From assembly GCA_022592445.1 (NCBI GenBank), contig JABYQR010000382.1:1-41347 (forward strand): a stretch of DNA of 41,347 bases, read 5' to 3'. Positions 1 to 10,204 of this stretch are shown one piece after another; the first letter of the stretch is position 1, and each line of letters starts with the position of its first letter. The notes below the pieces were generated by a model. It saw nothing but the letters and a program-made list of their open reading frames with translations. It ran no database searches and was not told the DNA's origin. This DNA comes from Cytidiella melzeri. Taxonomy: Eukaryota; Basidiomycota; Agaricomycetes; Polyporales; Irpicaceae. Both the position numbers and the translations under genes were made by a program.

Positions 1-286
1 CAGGAATTCCCCCAGATCTTATTGTTCTATTGTCTTTCGACTATTGTCTTCTATCTATTGTTAGGGATTCCCCAGGGATTCCCCCAGTTTCTATTGTTCT
101 ATTGTTCCTATTCTACTGTTCTATTGTTCTATTGTTCTAGCTCTATTGTTCTCTGTACCCTGGTCCTTGACAGTTACTCAGGTCCTTGACAGTTACCCTG
201 GTCCCTTATTGTTCTATTGTTACTCCAGCCCCGCAGTTACTCCAGTCCCTAGTGTGGGAACTGGTGCACAGACCACCCAGACACAG

Positions 287-294
287 TATATATA
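287..294 (+). promoter_or_regulatory. TATA box of the LTR-like remnant
   Basis: TATATATA lies 34 nt upstream of position 321. The gypsy LTR has the same spacing between its TATA box (9041) and its predicted start (9075). Confidence 0.5.
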
Positions 295-351
295 GTACCC
301 CTTACCCTCCCTGGTTCTGCTTCTTGACCTCTTCGTCATTTGCACTGCCAG

Positions 352-412
352 GTGAGTTACTCAATGTGACTTAGTATAAGTCTGATATTAACTTCGTCAT
401 TTGCACTGCCAG
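352..412 (+). other. predicted 61-nt intron in the LTR-like remnant, flanked by a 21-nt duplication
   Basis: GTGAGT at 352 is a canonical donor. TATTAAC at 386-392 is a good branch site and CCAG ends at 412. The 21 nt before the donor (331-351) are repeated exactly as the last 21 nt of the intron (392-412). Copy 2 begins at the C of the branch site, as in the gypsy LTR. Confidence 0.5.
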
Positions 413-500
413 TATCTGGCCTCTGTGCCTGCTTGCCTGCTTATCATCGACTTTGACCTTGCTGTCGTCGTTGGAGATCCCCTTCCACTTCTCCCTCACA

Positions 501-1288
501 TCTACTTCACCCTTGTTTAGGGTTTATCAGTCTATCAGCAGTCGCTCCGCGACAGTTGCTGCACAGATCAAACATCACATAGTAGGAGAAGACAATAACA
601 GTACTTGTTCAATCCTCTTATTCTACAGCTATGTAAAGAATTGTGTCTTTGAAGTCCTTCCTGCATGTAGAAGAGGAGTGTGGGAGACCAAACTTGCCAA
701 TTGAGGAAAGCAGCGGCATGTTAAGCGCTATTGAAGCGCCCGAGTGTGATGAGTGGTTTCTTGTTTTTTTGATGGCGTGTTTTGCGAGTGTACCGATTGA
801 AAGCATGATTGTGACATGAAAGATCACAATATTGTGATGTTTGCGACTTTGAATAAACACCCATATATAACGTCATACTAGACTACGCTAGGGCTCTTGC
901 AACGGTAACTCACATACCGCGAACATCATCATCAAGCAGAACGGGGTTCCTTCCTTCCTTCCGCACAACTGGCTGACGACTGAGCAAAGATGGGTTTTGT
1001 GGAGATGCTGAGCCGAGGATTTTTTTCATCCCATATTTATTCACCTCCTCCCAACACATGATACCTTGTCACTCGTCCTGCAACCTCCCTCCAAAAATCC
1101 GGAGCTCGTGATGAAGGCTCGAGAAAGCCCAGGGATTCATTCATTTTATTTTTATTTTATTTTGTGATTCGTGAACGTACCGTACGATATGGGCCTGAGT
1201 TTGAGGCATTTGATTTGCATGTATATTGTGATGGTTTAAGTACCAAGTTCCCGTTGACATGAAGGATGTCGGAAAACTTGAAATCGTC
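501..1288. other. no gene seen; left flank of the DNA transposon
   Basis: Several short frames are open on both strands, but none has recognisable motifs, a convincing start or plausible splice sites. A T-rich tract lies at about 1140-1165. The left transposon boundary must be near the first TCTAGA motif at 1289, but no terminal inverted repeat or target duplication could be identified. Confidence 0.5.
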
Positions 1289-1518
1289 TCTAGAGGCGCT
1301 CGTCTCCCGTCGGCCTCTAGCGGCAAGGTAGATGCCGACTGGATGATGGCCAGAGAGCGGCATCAGGCTCTAGATAACAGCGTGAGAGATGATATCAATC
1401 TCTAGATGTAAGATCAGAGACATCAACCCCTCTAGAGGCACCGGGCTGACTCAGGAACCTCTCCGTAGAACTCGGCATCCTCGATATGGTATCTGGAGGT
1501 TCGACGTGTTCTTCTAGA
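1289..1518. repeat. left subterminal TCTAGA motif cluster
   Basis: TCTAGA, often extended to CTCTAGAGG, occurs at 1289, 1369, 1401, 1431 and 1513, with a degenerate copy (cctctagcgg) near 1314. Five copies in 230 bp is far above the chance rate of about one per 4 kb. The motif is palindromic. A denser cluster sits at the other end of the element. Inference: transposase binding sites. Confidence 0.65.
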
Positions 1519-1701
1519 GGACATTGTACGTACGTATATGTGTACTGATGTTTGCATTCAGCTTGCGACGTGGCGTGATATCGATGCTTTCTTTCCCCTT
1601 ACCTCCACTCCCTTGATCCCCTCTTTCCCTACAACATGTATGTTGGGCAGTGAATCTTTTTGCAAGTTGCTGAACAACAGTGCGTATGACATTAGATCTC
1701 A

Positions 1702-4700
1702 ATGCCTTCTAACTCGCGACCTCGAAAGAAGGACCCGCGCGGACTTGGACGTAATGTATGCGACGACACCAAAGAGTGCCCCAACTGCGGGAAAGTGTGT
1801 GCTGCCAGGGGTTTCCAGTCCCACTTCAGAGCATGCGAGGAGCAGCGCAGGTATGCAGAAACCCTCGCCAGCCGCAAACGTGCAGCAGCATCTGACCTGC
1901 ACCGCACACCCAAGCGAGGTACGAGGGAACTACACTACTCAAATTGTTTCTCTTACTCTCTCCCCCAGGTCGTCACATGAGGCAAGATGATCCCAGCTCA
2001 GCCCATGCGAGCCCTGAAGCGTCCGGTGCGCTTGAACTCTCATGTATCATTGCTTCATCTGATGTTCTTTGACAGGCTCGCCACAGATGTCTCATTACAC
2101 CAACCTCTTCGGGCTAGATATTCTGCCCAATGTATCCATGGAGAAGGACGTTCACGAGGGCTCCTCTGCAGTGGAAACCCAGTCTGCTGGCACCGGTCAT
2201 ATGCCTTTCAAAGACAAACCTCGAGAACACGGTCAGGTTCAGGTCGAGCCAGACCTCAACTTCGACGAGCTGGAAGAAGAGGATTTTGACAAGAACGCAT
2301 CAATCAGAACTTCACACCCGGAGAAGGTAGGATCATTTCATACACGTCACGTTGTACCCACACTGACACATGTTCGCACACTGCATGTCTTCTTATACTA
2401 CTATAGCTCCTTCCGCTAGCGGTGCAACCAGCTCTCAGATTGACGACATCAAGGTTGAATTCCATAAATCCTCCCACCGTCCAACTCGCATCTACTCTTT
2501 CGCGGACTTCAAGAGGAATGAACGCACAGTAGACCCCACTTTGCTCAAAGCCGAGCCGTGGAAGCCATTCAAGACCCGCTTGGATTTCGAGGTCGCTGAA
2601 TTGATCAATCAGATGAAACTCAACGCCAGTCACACGGATCGTCTACTGAAGGTTATCAAGAGGATCATGCAGAATCCGAGTGACTTCACGCTTGAGTCCG
2701 CTGCGGATCTTAATCGGCACTGGCAGAGCGCGAAGATGTACTACCCCCCGGTAAGCACGAGTTTTTCACTAAGCAAGACTGTACATTGATATTCCCCTAT
2801 AATAGTTCAGCACAGAAGAGATCACTATTCTGTACAACGGTCAACCCAAGACGTTCGAGTTCCACTCAAGATCGCTGTGGGAATGGATCTTCTCGCAGGT
2901 TCAAGATCCCTTGCTCGCGCCTCACTTTGAGTGGGACGCGCAACGTCTATCGAAATTCAACGGCACGAAGTGGGTCCGCTTCTATGACGAGCCTTGGACT
3001 GCAAGCAAATTTGCACAGGTTCAGGTGCGTAGTAGTATGTGCTATTCGATGCCGCAGTCCTAAGCTGTAGAGCCAGTCACATGTTTCATCAATTCGTTCT
3101 GGTGGCAAACCTCTTGCTATCATTCTATGGGCTGACACAAGCGTGCTGTCCACATTTGGTACGCAGAAGGGCCATTACATCGTGGCCCGTCTTGGTAACT
3201 TGCCGATGTCCATCCGAAACGGCAATTCTGTGGGTGGAGGGCGCGTTGTTGGCTTCGTTCCTATTGTAAGTGTGTACATTCTGTGAACAAATGAGATCTT
3301 ACATTGTTTCAGGTCGGGGCGGATTCTGCGGAGCAGGGGAAAGTGAAGTTTGTCAACTGGAAACACGCAGTTTTCCACGAGGCATTTCGCAATTTCCTCA
3401 AAGACGTTGCACGCCTGTCAAAGGTGGGCCAAGTCGTGCACTGTGGTGATCAAATCTCGCGTGTATTGTTCCCATATATCCATATCCTTTCCGCTGACTA
3501 TGAAGAACAGTGATGTCTCACATGTATTCCATGATGTATCCCAAATTGATTGTATTCTTTCCTCAATATAGATGTCGCTTTGCCCTTATCAGAGGACTCG
3601 GTGGAAACGCCCCATGTCCTGTCTGTCTCGTTCCGAAGGGGACATTATCAGACCTCAAAGCTAGGTATGCCTATTGCGTGGCCGCGGAAGTCGTGGAGCT
3701 TGTCAACAAACCAGAGTCCATGAAAGATAAGGAGGCAGTGCTTAGACCCCTCGGTCTTTTCCCCGTTCGGGTGATTTAGAGCTGTATATCCACAAACTTC
3801 CAGGGTGCAATGCTAATAATTTTCCCTCTGTAGAATGCACTATGGGACGTGGAAAACTCGGATGTTCATGAGGCAATCTCTTTTGACCGTCTGCATGCGT
3901 ACATCATTGGTTTGTTTCAGAAGCATATCCTTCCGGAGATCAAGATATTATTGGACGACCTTGGCAGATGGGAAAAAGCAGTGTTTGATCAAGGGTGCGT
4001 TGTTAATAGATTCAGATGACTCGGGACTTGACTCAACCTACTTTCTAGATTTCAGACCATGGAACGCTGGCCAAACCTGACCCATTTCACACACGGGCTG
4101 TTTCAAATGGACTTCAGTGACAGAAAAAAATGGGAACATGCGTCGAAGGTACGCAGATATAATAACACTGTCTCAGCCTGCATCACGGTAATCATGAGCA
4201 CATCCTTAGATTCTTCTCCACACCGCATATAACATTTTCACTCGGAAGCGCTGTCTCAAGGGGTTTGCCTTGCTCAAACTCTTTTGGACTTGGCAAGAGC
4301 TCAATACGTACCTAACGTTCGAGGTTCAGACATCGCTGACCATTTCAGCCTTCGAAAGGACGCTAGTCCGCTTTCATGATTGACTGGTGGTAAGTGGCTT
4401 ACAATTGTACTGCGGACAAGCAGTTGGCTATATACCAGTGACTTAGGATTACAACCGGAATTGCGAAGACGATGTGGATTCAGACATCAAGAACTGGGAC
4501 GGGATCATCAAGGTCCATTCCCACATACATGCAGCTCGCAACATTCGGATGAAAGGCATCATTGCCAATATGGATACAAAGGTAAACAAAAAAATGAATA
4601 GGCCAGTACGAGAGGCCTACCATAGACAAACAAACTTCAAGGACGTCGAGCTGCAGGTACGATTGGACTGACATGGAGAGATTGATTTCTACTAATGCAA

Positions 4701-5563
4701 GCATCGTCAGCTGGGCAAGTTAGACGATCGAGATCAAGCAGTGGTCTCAATCCGTGCACATCTCGATGCTCTGGATGAACAAGCCCAGCTCCTCCTTGCA
4801 GACGTGGGTCCGTCGAAGGAGCCAAAGACTACTGAATGGCAGTTTGCACAAGTTTATCTTGGATCACGGCAGAAACCCACCGACCTCAAGGACTTCACTG
4901 CTCAAGCAGCGCACGACGACGCGTTCATCAGGTTCTGCCAGAAGTTGGCTGATTGTCTTACAGCCATCATAGCTCGGGAAAACCCACCAGGCATCCATCT
5001 TCCACAGAATCGTTGAGGTCGCAACACACCAACACTTCACAATTTAGACAAGGCAAGTTTCTTTGTCTGACACCTACGTACATTGGATCTGATACTAGTG
5101 ATCTGAGGTTATTGAATGCGAGTTCTTGAAGGTGGACTATGAGTCTACAGTCTCCTGGCGTACGGCCACGGACCGATTGTACAGCAAGCCAAGTCGCCCC
5201 GGTTGTAACGAACGATGCGACTGTGTGATGATACAGATGTCGGAAACTGAGGTCACGTTTGGCAGGCTTGTACAACTCTTCGTCTATTTCCATGAAGGTA
5301 ACAGGTATGCCCTGGCTCTGGTTCACCCCTTTACAGGAAACACAGCAGCATGGGATGGAGACGCAGAGCTTGGACTATGCCGAATACGCATGCAGCCCTG
5401 TCGGAACTCACTGGTCATTCCTGTGCGATCCATAATCCGAGGTGTTCTTGTTGTTGCAGATGACGAGAACGCCAACAAATATACCATTGTGGACGCTCTT
5501 GATCAAGACATCTTTCTACGGCTGATGCCTCTGTTTCCCAACAGACATATGGAGATTATTTGA
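1702..5563 (+). CDS. Plavaka-type transposase, about 14 exons, possibly broken
   Basis: An N-terminal Cys/His finger (CPNC, then FQSHFRAC) is typical of these transposases. The core shows ILWADTSVLSTFGTQKG, then NLPMSIRNG, GGGRVVGFVPI, LIRGLGGNAPCPVCL and AISFDRLHAY. The C-terminal part shows VDYESTVSW, RCDCVMIQ, a basic strand region, then IIRGVLVV and a final DQDIFLRL; this order is characteristic of Plavaka proteins. Likely exons: 1702-1918, 1969-2025, 2076-2326, 2439-2750, 2806-3024, 3071-3265, 3313 to about 3510, 3572 to about 3770, 3834-3994, 4049-4148, 4210 to about 4390, 4447-4656, 4702 to about 5015, 5108-5563. Junctions near 3511, 4380 and 5016 do not keep frame without a base change: the exon from 4210 meets a TGA at about 4380, and the exon from 4702 meets one at about 5014. 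Expected role: cut-and-paste transposition in the nucleus. Confidence 0.75.
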
Positions 5564-6608
5564 TCAGGTCCAGGGTCTCACTAAGCTCACATGTTCGACA
5601 TTCGCGCTAATTTTCTACTTGTTTCAGCCTCTGGTACGCCCCCCTTCCCTCTCTGCATCCCTCATATGGTCCGCAAGCAAAACCGAAAGATACCCCTTGT
5701 CGCTGCTTGTGTCCCGCCTCACTTCTCTGTCAAGTCTCCGTTCTCCAATTCCAAGGTATCCACATTCTCTTTCGACGTCAATGCTGAAATCCTGATCTGA
5801 ACACACCCAGTGCCTCCTGTTCTGTAATCAAACTTCTCCTGCGCAGTCTTGTGTCTGCTGGCCGATACGCACCCTGCATGTCATTTCTCACAAGTTGCTC
5901 GCTCATTGAGATCTGGACCTGGCGCCTTACACACCTGGACCAGAACCACTGGCAACCATACACATGCACTCATACCTTCCTCCCGCTCTCTCACAACCGC
6001 CTCAGCAATATCTCAACACCCCAAAGTCATCTGTAGGTCTACCGGCAACTAACCTGAGCTGTATCGTGCTGGATCCACTGCCAAGTGTACCGGAGACGTA
6101 GCAGGTTGAGCATCAGAATCTTCTGCTTTGCTCGTCATTCACTCATGGGCCAGTCGTGCCTCAGTTTACCCCTCACTGCCACCGCCTTACATCATGTTAC
6201 GTCCGTATCTTCTTCATTGTGCATCATCTGACATGATGTTGCCCCGTGTTAGTACACGAGGCAGGTCAATATGTCTACAACACAACGCGCGCTGCGCACA
6301 TCACGATGTACACGTTGCCTACTGCCGCAAATGCCCAGCAGTAGTCGACATTATTGAGGTCATGTACGCGAAGCGCTTCCCAATCCTTTTGTTCTTTTCT
6401 GACACACTTTGATACATGCATAACCAGCATGGCCAGCCATACTTGGAGACAGAAGACGTGCTGTTGAAGTGGACCAAAGTGTGTCCTAAGATTGATGTAA
6501 GTTGTCTTCCCTTGTGCTACTTGAAGTGGTATAAAAGAGTAAGAATGCATGCTAATGACGCTCAGCATTCTAGCTCATGCAGTTTCTGGATCCTCCTCTT
6601 TCTGTCTC
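5564..6608. other. spacer between the two transposon genes
   Basis: No open frame here has recognisable motifs or convincing exon structure on either strand. The stretch separates the transposase stop at 5563 from the ATG at 6609, so it should hold the promoter of the second gene. Confidence 0.5.
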
Positions 6609-8531
6609 ATGTCGCAAGACCTCAGTTACATGACCCTCCCTTCCGACGAGGATCCTTATGACCAGACGGACCCCGATGACGAACGCTTCGACGATGCACT
6701 CAACCCCGCAACCACCCAATTGTGCTTGTTGCGTATTGGTTCTCGTGGACGCGATGGCCCCAGCTCTGCAAGTTCGCACAGAGCTCAGCCCCAGGGTGCA
6801 CGGTCTGCTACCGTCAATATGGAGCTCGCAGAAGTGAGTCAGACAGCACCCTTAGACCGTAACATATACCAACGTTCACTGACATATCAATTTAGGCACT
6901 GTACCAGACTCAGGACGATTATGCTGCGCTTCGAGAACGTCTGATGCAAAGCGAGCAGGAGAAGCAAGCTTTATCAGACAAACTTTACCAAGTATCACGG
7001 CGCAGAAAGGGACAAGCATTGATGGAAGAGCAGACTGAGCCGCCATTGCTTAAGCTGCAAGAGAGAAAGGTCGCAGAATGCGGCAAGAAGTACGCTCTAA
7101 TCCATCGGCCCTGGGCAAGCAAGGATACGTGCAATCAGCTGGGTGAAGAGTGCCCTCTCGTCGATCTCCTGAACGTCAAGGACCGCTTCCGGGACAAGCA
7201 GACACAGGAGAAAGCACACCTTGCTGAGATGTGGGACATTCTGGCGGCCAATCCCATTGTGAAACCGCTCTTGGGATCAGCAGAGTGGTTGCCTAAAAGG
7301 TTCGCATCCCTTCTTTCTAAACTACTGTATCTGATTTGATCTAGTTCCATGCGATGGTTCAGGATGAGAAGAGCAAGTTTGTCGCTGCTGCCAGTACAAA
7401 TATTGTCGACATCTTTGGCTCCCTCGGGATCAGCAGAGAGTCTCTCGTGACTGGCGTGGCACGCAAGAACTGTGCAGCTCTGCAAGACCTTGGTCCTCAA
7501 GGCCCCAACGACCTCTACTGTCCGGCACTATTTGCCGACAGCCACCCAACAGACCACCAATGGTTGTTCAGGACTAAGAGAATTGTCGTGGTATGTTGTT
7601 GTTCATTTCTCACGCGATCCAATATGTGACATGTCCCTCTCTCAGGTCATACAGAGCGGTATTCTTGGCAAGGGGTCTCCAAGGGGGCCGAAAGCTACAA
7701 ACACACTCTCGAAGGCGTACCAATGGGGGATTAAGGAGGTAACACCTGGGCTGATTGCATTCGCGGCTGTCGTTGTGGGTACAACAATCAATTGATTCCC
7801 TTTGGCTTACTAAAGAAAATCGGTTCCAGCTAATTTACCTTATCTCTGGTGATGACGCTTTTGCTCCAAAGGGCAGCACGAAGACTGTAACCTACGATTA
7901 CATTTCATTCTTCGATCGTTTTCTCAAGCTTCTCATCCAAAACCACTGCACGCCTAACAGTAAGGCTCTTTTCGAATGGCTTAACTTCGAAGTCTTTGGA
8001 TCAACAGGCGGGAGTTTGTTAACAATTGAAGGGGATGATTCCGATGACGAAACCGACGCTCACAACTTGGAGATTGAAGCTATGTTTGGCCTCGCAGGTG
8101 ATGATTCTGCACGTCGCGGCCCTTCTCCGCCATTGGATGGCGATGCTCCTTGTTCACACCCTCGAGGGGGTGTGACTCCGCCATTATCCGCTGCTCTTCG
8201 TCCTCCCTCCCGAGCTCCTTCTCTGCCGTTGGTCATTGACGCTCCTTGTCCAAGTGCTCGAAGGGGTCCAACTCCGCCATCATCTACTGCCCTTCGTCGT
8301 CCTTCTCGAGCTCCTTCTCCGACGCGCAACGCTCCTCGCTCTGTGCCCTCGAGAGCTCCTTCTCGCACGCATACCGCCTCTCGATCTGCTCCACCTCGGT
8401 CACCTTCTCCTGCACTGAATCCCCCTCGTGCTGATGATTCTCGAGCTCGCTCTTCCGCGCCTCCCGTCGAGCCTTGTCGTCGCTCTGGAGCTCGCACTCC
8501 CATGCCTCCTGTTGATCCTTCACAAGCATTC
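6609..8531 (+). pseudogene. second gene of the transposon, 5' part, interrupted by the gypsy insertion
   Basis: Predicted exons are 6609-6833, 6896-7299, 7345-7590, 7646-7774 and 7830-8531; the last exon continues after the inserted element at 16154-16453. The N-terminus is acidic (many Asp/Glu). A heptad-like stretch from about 6900 to 7080 (ALYQTQDDYAALRERL and onward) suggests a coiled coil. A globular middle includes YQWGIKEVTPGLIAFAAVV and KTVTYDYISFFDRFLKLLI, followed by an acidic patch and a Ser/Pro/Arg-rich repeat region (about 8100-8520). I do not recognise a named domain; it resembles lineage-specific agaricomycete proteins found near transposons. The junction at 7299/7345 is one base out of frame, as if an A were missing from the run at 7295-7298. 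Function unknown. Confidence 0.6.
8527..8531 (+). repeat. target site duplication, left copy (CATTC)
   Basis: CATTC immediately precedes the TGTCA start of the 5' LTR and is repeated immediately after the 3' LTR at 16149-16153. Five bp is the usual duplication length for Ty3/gypsy integrases. Confidence 0.93.
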
Positions 8532-9040
8532 TGTCATGGATGGCCTGACTAGCCCTTAATTTTCGCAATTTACCTCTTGTTTTTATCTGTAAAACTCCGG
8601 GCTACAACCTAGTTTCAATTCTCTCTGCATAAACTCCTTTGCACGTCTATTAAGCGCCCGTATCACGTGGCTTAGACGCTCCACACGGTCACATTACTTG
8701 CTACTACGTCACACTGGCATGTGACTTAGCTTAAGTAAGACCACATGGCTACAGACACATGGCTCAGCCCATAGCTAGGGTTTGACGTCATAGATACCAT
8801 CCACATGGGCTCCTTATTGTTCTTTCCCTATTGTTCTCTTTATGGAAGGATGTTCTCACAGGTGTGGGAATGGAATACAATAGTTGGTCTCCTTTTAGAT
8901 AGATTCTCTCACGGATAGAGTTCTTGGCAAGGTCTAGACAATAGCTATTGTTCTCCTTTAGGTAGTTCTTTTGTTCTTCGTTCACACGGCTTCTTGCAAA
9001 GCCTGCCCTCAACCTGGTCTGTGCGCAGGTCCCTGAAGTC

Positions 9041-9048
9041 TATATATA
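9041..9048 (+). promoter_or_regulatory. LTR promoter TATA box
   Basis: TATATATA lies 34 nt upstream of the predicted start at 9075. The last ATG before gag, at 9056-9058, lies between this box and that start, so it would not be in the transcript. The matching box in the 3' LTR is at 15900-15907. Confidence 0.7.
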
Positions 9049-9074
9049 CTGCTGCATGTACGCTCCTAGCCCCC

Positions 9075-9084
9075 ATCTCGACCT
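9075..9084 (+). other. predicted mRNA 5' end acting as self-primer
   Basis: ATCTCGACCT is the exact reverse complement of 9292-9301, two nt inside the 5' LTR boundary. In Tf1, the first 11 nt of the mRNA fold back on the primer binding site and are cleaved off to prime reverse transcription. The same ten nt are kept in the minus-strand LTRs (38199-38208 and 39680-39689). Confidence 0.7.
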
Positions 9085-9104
9085 CTTGGTCTTTACTGGG
9101 CTAG
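9085..9104 (+). repeat. 20-nt duplicated unit, copy 1 (end of predicted exon 1)
   Basis: cttggtctttactgggctag starts directly after the ten-nt primer segment and ends at the splice donor. An exact copy forms the last 20 nt of the intron (9152-9171). Both copies are unchanged in the 3' LTR and in the minus-strand LTRs. Confidence 0.85.
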
Positions 9105-9171
9105 GTAAGCAACCCCCTCTTGTACTACATAGCTGGTAGTCACAATACTAACTTGGTCTTTACTGGGCTAG
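9105..9171 (+). other. predicted 67-nt intron inside the 5' LTR
   Basis: GTAAGC is the donor, TACTAAC at 9146-9152 is a perfect branch site, and CTAG ends at 9171, 20 nt after the branch A. The C of the branch site is the first base of the second 20-nt copy. Length and signals are preserved in the other three LTRs, while the inner 47 nt differ at about five positions between copies. Splicing is predicted, not observed. Confidence 0.7.
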
Positions 9172-9291
9172 ATAACTTGTATAAAGTCTGATAGCTGGTG
9201 AGAGCATTGTGCTACACGCCTGCCACCACCTCCTCGTCGATATCCACTTCGTGTCCCTGTCTGTCACGTCGAGCCTTGTCTCCGTGTCATT

Positions 9292-9301
9292 AGGTCGAGA
9301 T
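9292..9301 (+). other. primer binding site for self-priming
   Basis: AGGTCGAGAT starts two nt after the LTR ends. It does not look like the complement of a common tRNA 3' end, but it pairs perfectly with 9075-9084. The two-nt gap fits the two bases that integrases normally trim. Confidence 0.7.
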
Positions 9302-9392
9302 CGTTGTGAAACCCTGGGTTCCCCCATTCCCACCGTTTAAAAAAGTTTATTCCTGTTTGACGAGTACGTCTCCGGTCTTTCCATACCGTTGA

Positions 9393-10163
9393 GCTACTAC
9401 TTACGTCGTCCGTTTCTACCCCCTGCGTTGTTCAGTGCCTAAGGACACGCGCACCCGTTTTTCCAAGGACCTCTCTACGAACGAGCCTCAGCTCAAGAGG
9501 TGCCTCCCCCCATCTTTCCTTGACGCTCTCGCTGCCAAGCGTACGAGCGGTCAACCTCATCGCTGGTCTGACAAAGACCTCGTCAACGTTGCCAAGTACG
9601 TATCCAAGAAGCCGCCTGTCAAAGGCATCACCCTCACTGTCCCCTCTTACGAGGAAAATCGACAACTTCGCGCTTCTGCCCGAGCATACGGAGAACGTGT
9701 AGCCGAGGAACGTGCTCGCACTCTTGCTGAGCAACAAACTCACAAGCCGACTCTCGCTGAGCGACTTGCCAAACTCCCTCCGCCCACTCCCGCTCCCGCT
9801 GCACCCAAACCGGTACTGATAGACTTCAAGAAGTTATCACCGGTTGACCTCGTAGGCATTTTCAAGCCAAAACTTACCGCCGTCCGCACTCGCTTGCAAG
9901 CTCTCACAGAGCTTGAAGAACTCCTGAACCGTGCCAACCCCGACCACCGTCGCGCCCTGCTTCACCTCGTCAACAAGGTCGATCGTTTCCTCAACCTAGT
10001 CGACAATCTCGCTCCCGTCACAGCAGACCGCGAGTGGCAGCTCTTGGACTGGGGTTGTAAAGCAATCGGGAAAGTTTCTTTTAAGCAGCTCCGTAAAAAC
10101 TACGACAAAGTTCTTGCGCAGCTTAACGTAGTTAATAACGATAGCTACTTCGAGTGGATCTAG
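9393..10163 (+). CDS. open frame ahead of gag with no methionine codon (ORF1)
   Basis: The frame is open from the TGA at 9390 to the TAG at 10161, about 256 codons. It looks protein-coding: third positions favour C, a Pro/Ala linker reads PPPTPAPAAPKP, and the C-terminal half is helical-looking (LTELEELLNRANPDHRR, then DREWQLLDWGCKAIGKVSF). It contains no ATG. Possible starts are CTG at 9423 or GTG at 9435. A pyrimidine-rich stretch ending in CAG at 9432-9434 could be a splice acceptor; joined to an exon ending in A, it would create ATG across the junction. It could be an extra Gag-like or accessory protein. No named family was recognised. Confidence 0.5.
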   Translation, partial: ATTYVVRFYPLRCSVPKDTRTRFSKDLSTNEPQLKRCLPPSFLDALAAKRTSGQPHRWSDKDLVNVAKYVSKKPPVKGITLTVPSYEENRQLRASARAYGERVAEERARTLAEQQTHKPTLAERLAKLPPPTPAPAAPKPVLIDFKKLSPVDLVGIFKPKLTAVRTRLQALTELEELLNRANPDHRRALLHLVNKVDRFLNLVDNLAPVTADREWQLLDWGCKAIGKVSFKQLRKNYDKVLAQLNVVNNDSYFEWI

Positions 10164-10204
10164 ACAGTCCACAATTTTGTAACAATTGCATACATTTCTT
10201 CGAC

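Larger units (their letters stand above)
1..500 (+). repeat. LTR-like remnant, second retrotransposon family (limits approximate)
   Basis: The stretch has the same order of signals as the complete gypsy LTR at 8532-9289, but a different sequence. Short repeats of tattgttcta and ctggtccttgacagtta lie upstream. A TATA run at 287-294 follows, then gacctctt at 325-332 (also present at 9080-9087 in the gypsy LTR). A 21-nt unit at 331-351 is repeated exactly at 392-412. No primer binding site, gag or pol follows, so this is probably a solo LTR or a fragment. Its left end may lie outside the window and its right end could not be fixed. The LTR reading rests on the shared architecture and is an inference. 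Confidence 0.55.
8532..9289 (+). repeat. 5' LTR of the gypsy element
   Basis: The LTR runs from TGTCATGG to CCGTGTCA. U3 contains tattgttc repeats. A TATA box lies at 9041, the predicted transcription start at 9075 and an intron at 9105-9171. Copies of the same LTR are at 15392-16148, 37994-38750 (-) and 39475-40233 (-), with a fragment at 38751-38905 (-). Confidence 0.95.

Noticed and set aside
1538..1990. 150-codon plus-strand frame overlapping the first transposase exons
   Set aside because: The frame starting at 1702 carries the Cys/His finger and joins by canonical splice sites to later exons; the overlapping frame has no motif.
8060..8568. long minus-strand frames (147 and 94 codons) opposite the second transposon gene
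   Set aside because: They are mirror frames of the Ser/Pro/Arg repeat region. One even starts inside the gypsy LTR, and neither shows motifs.
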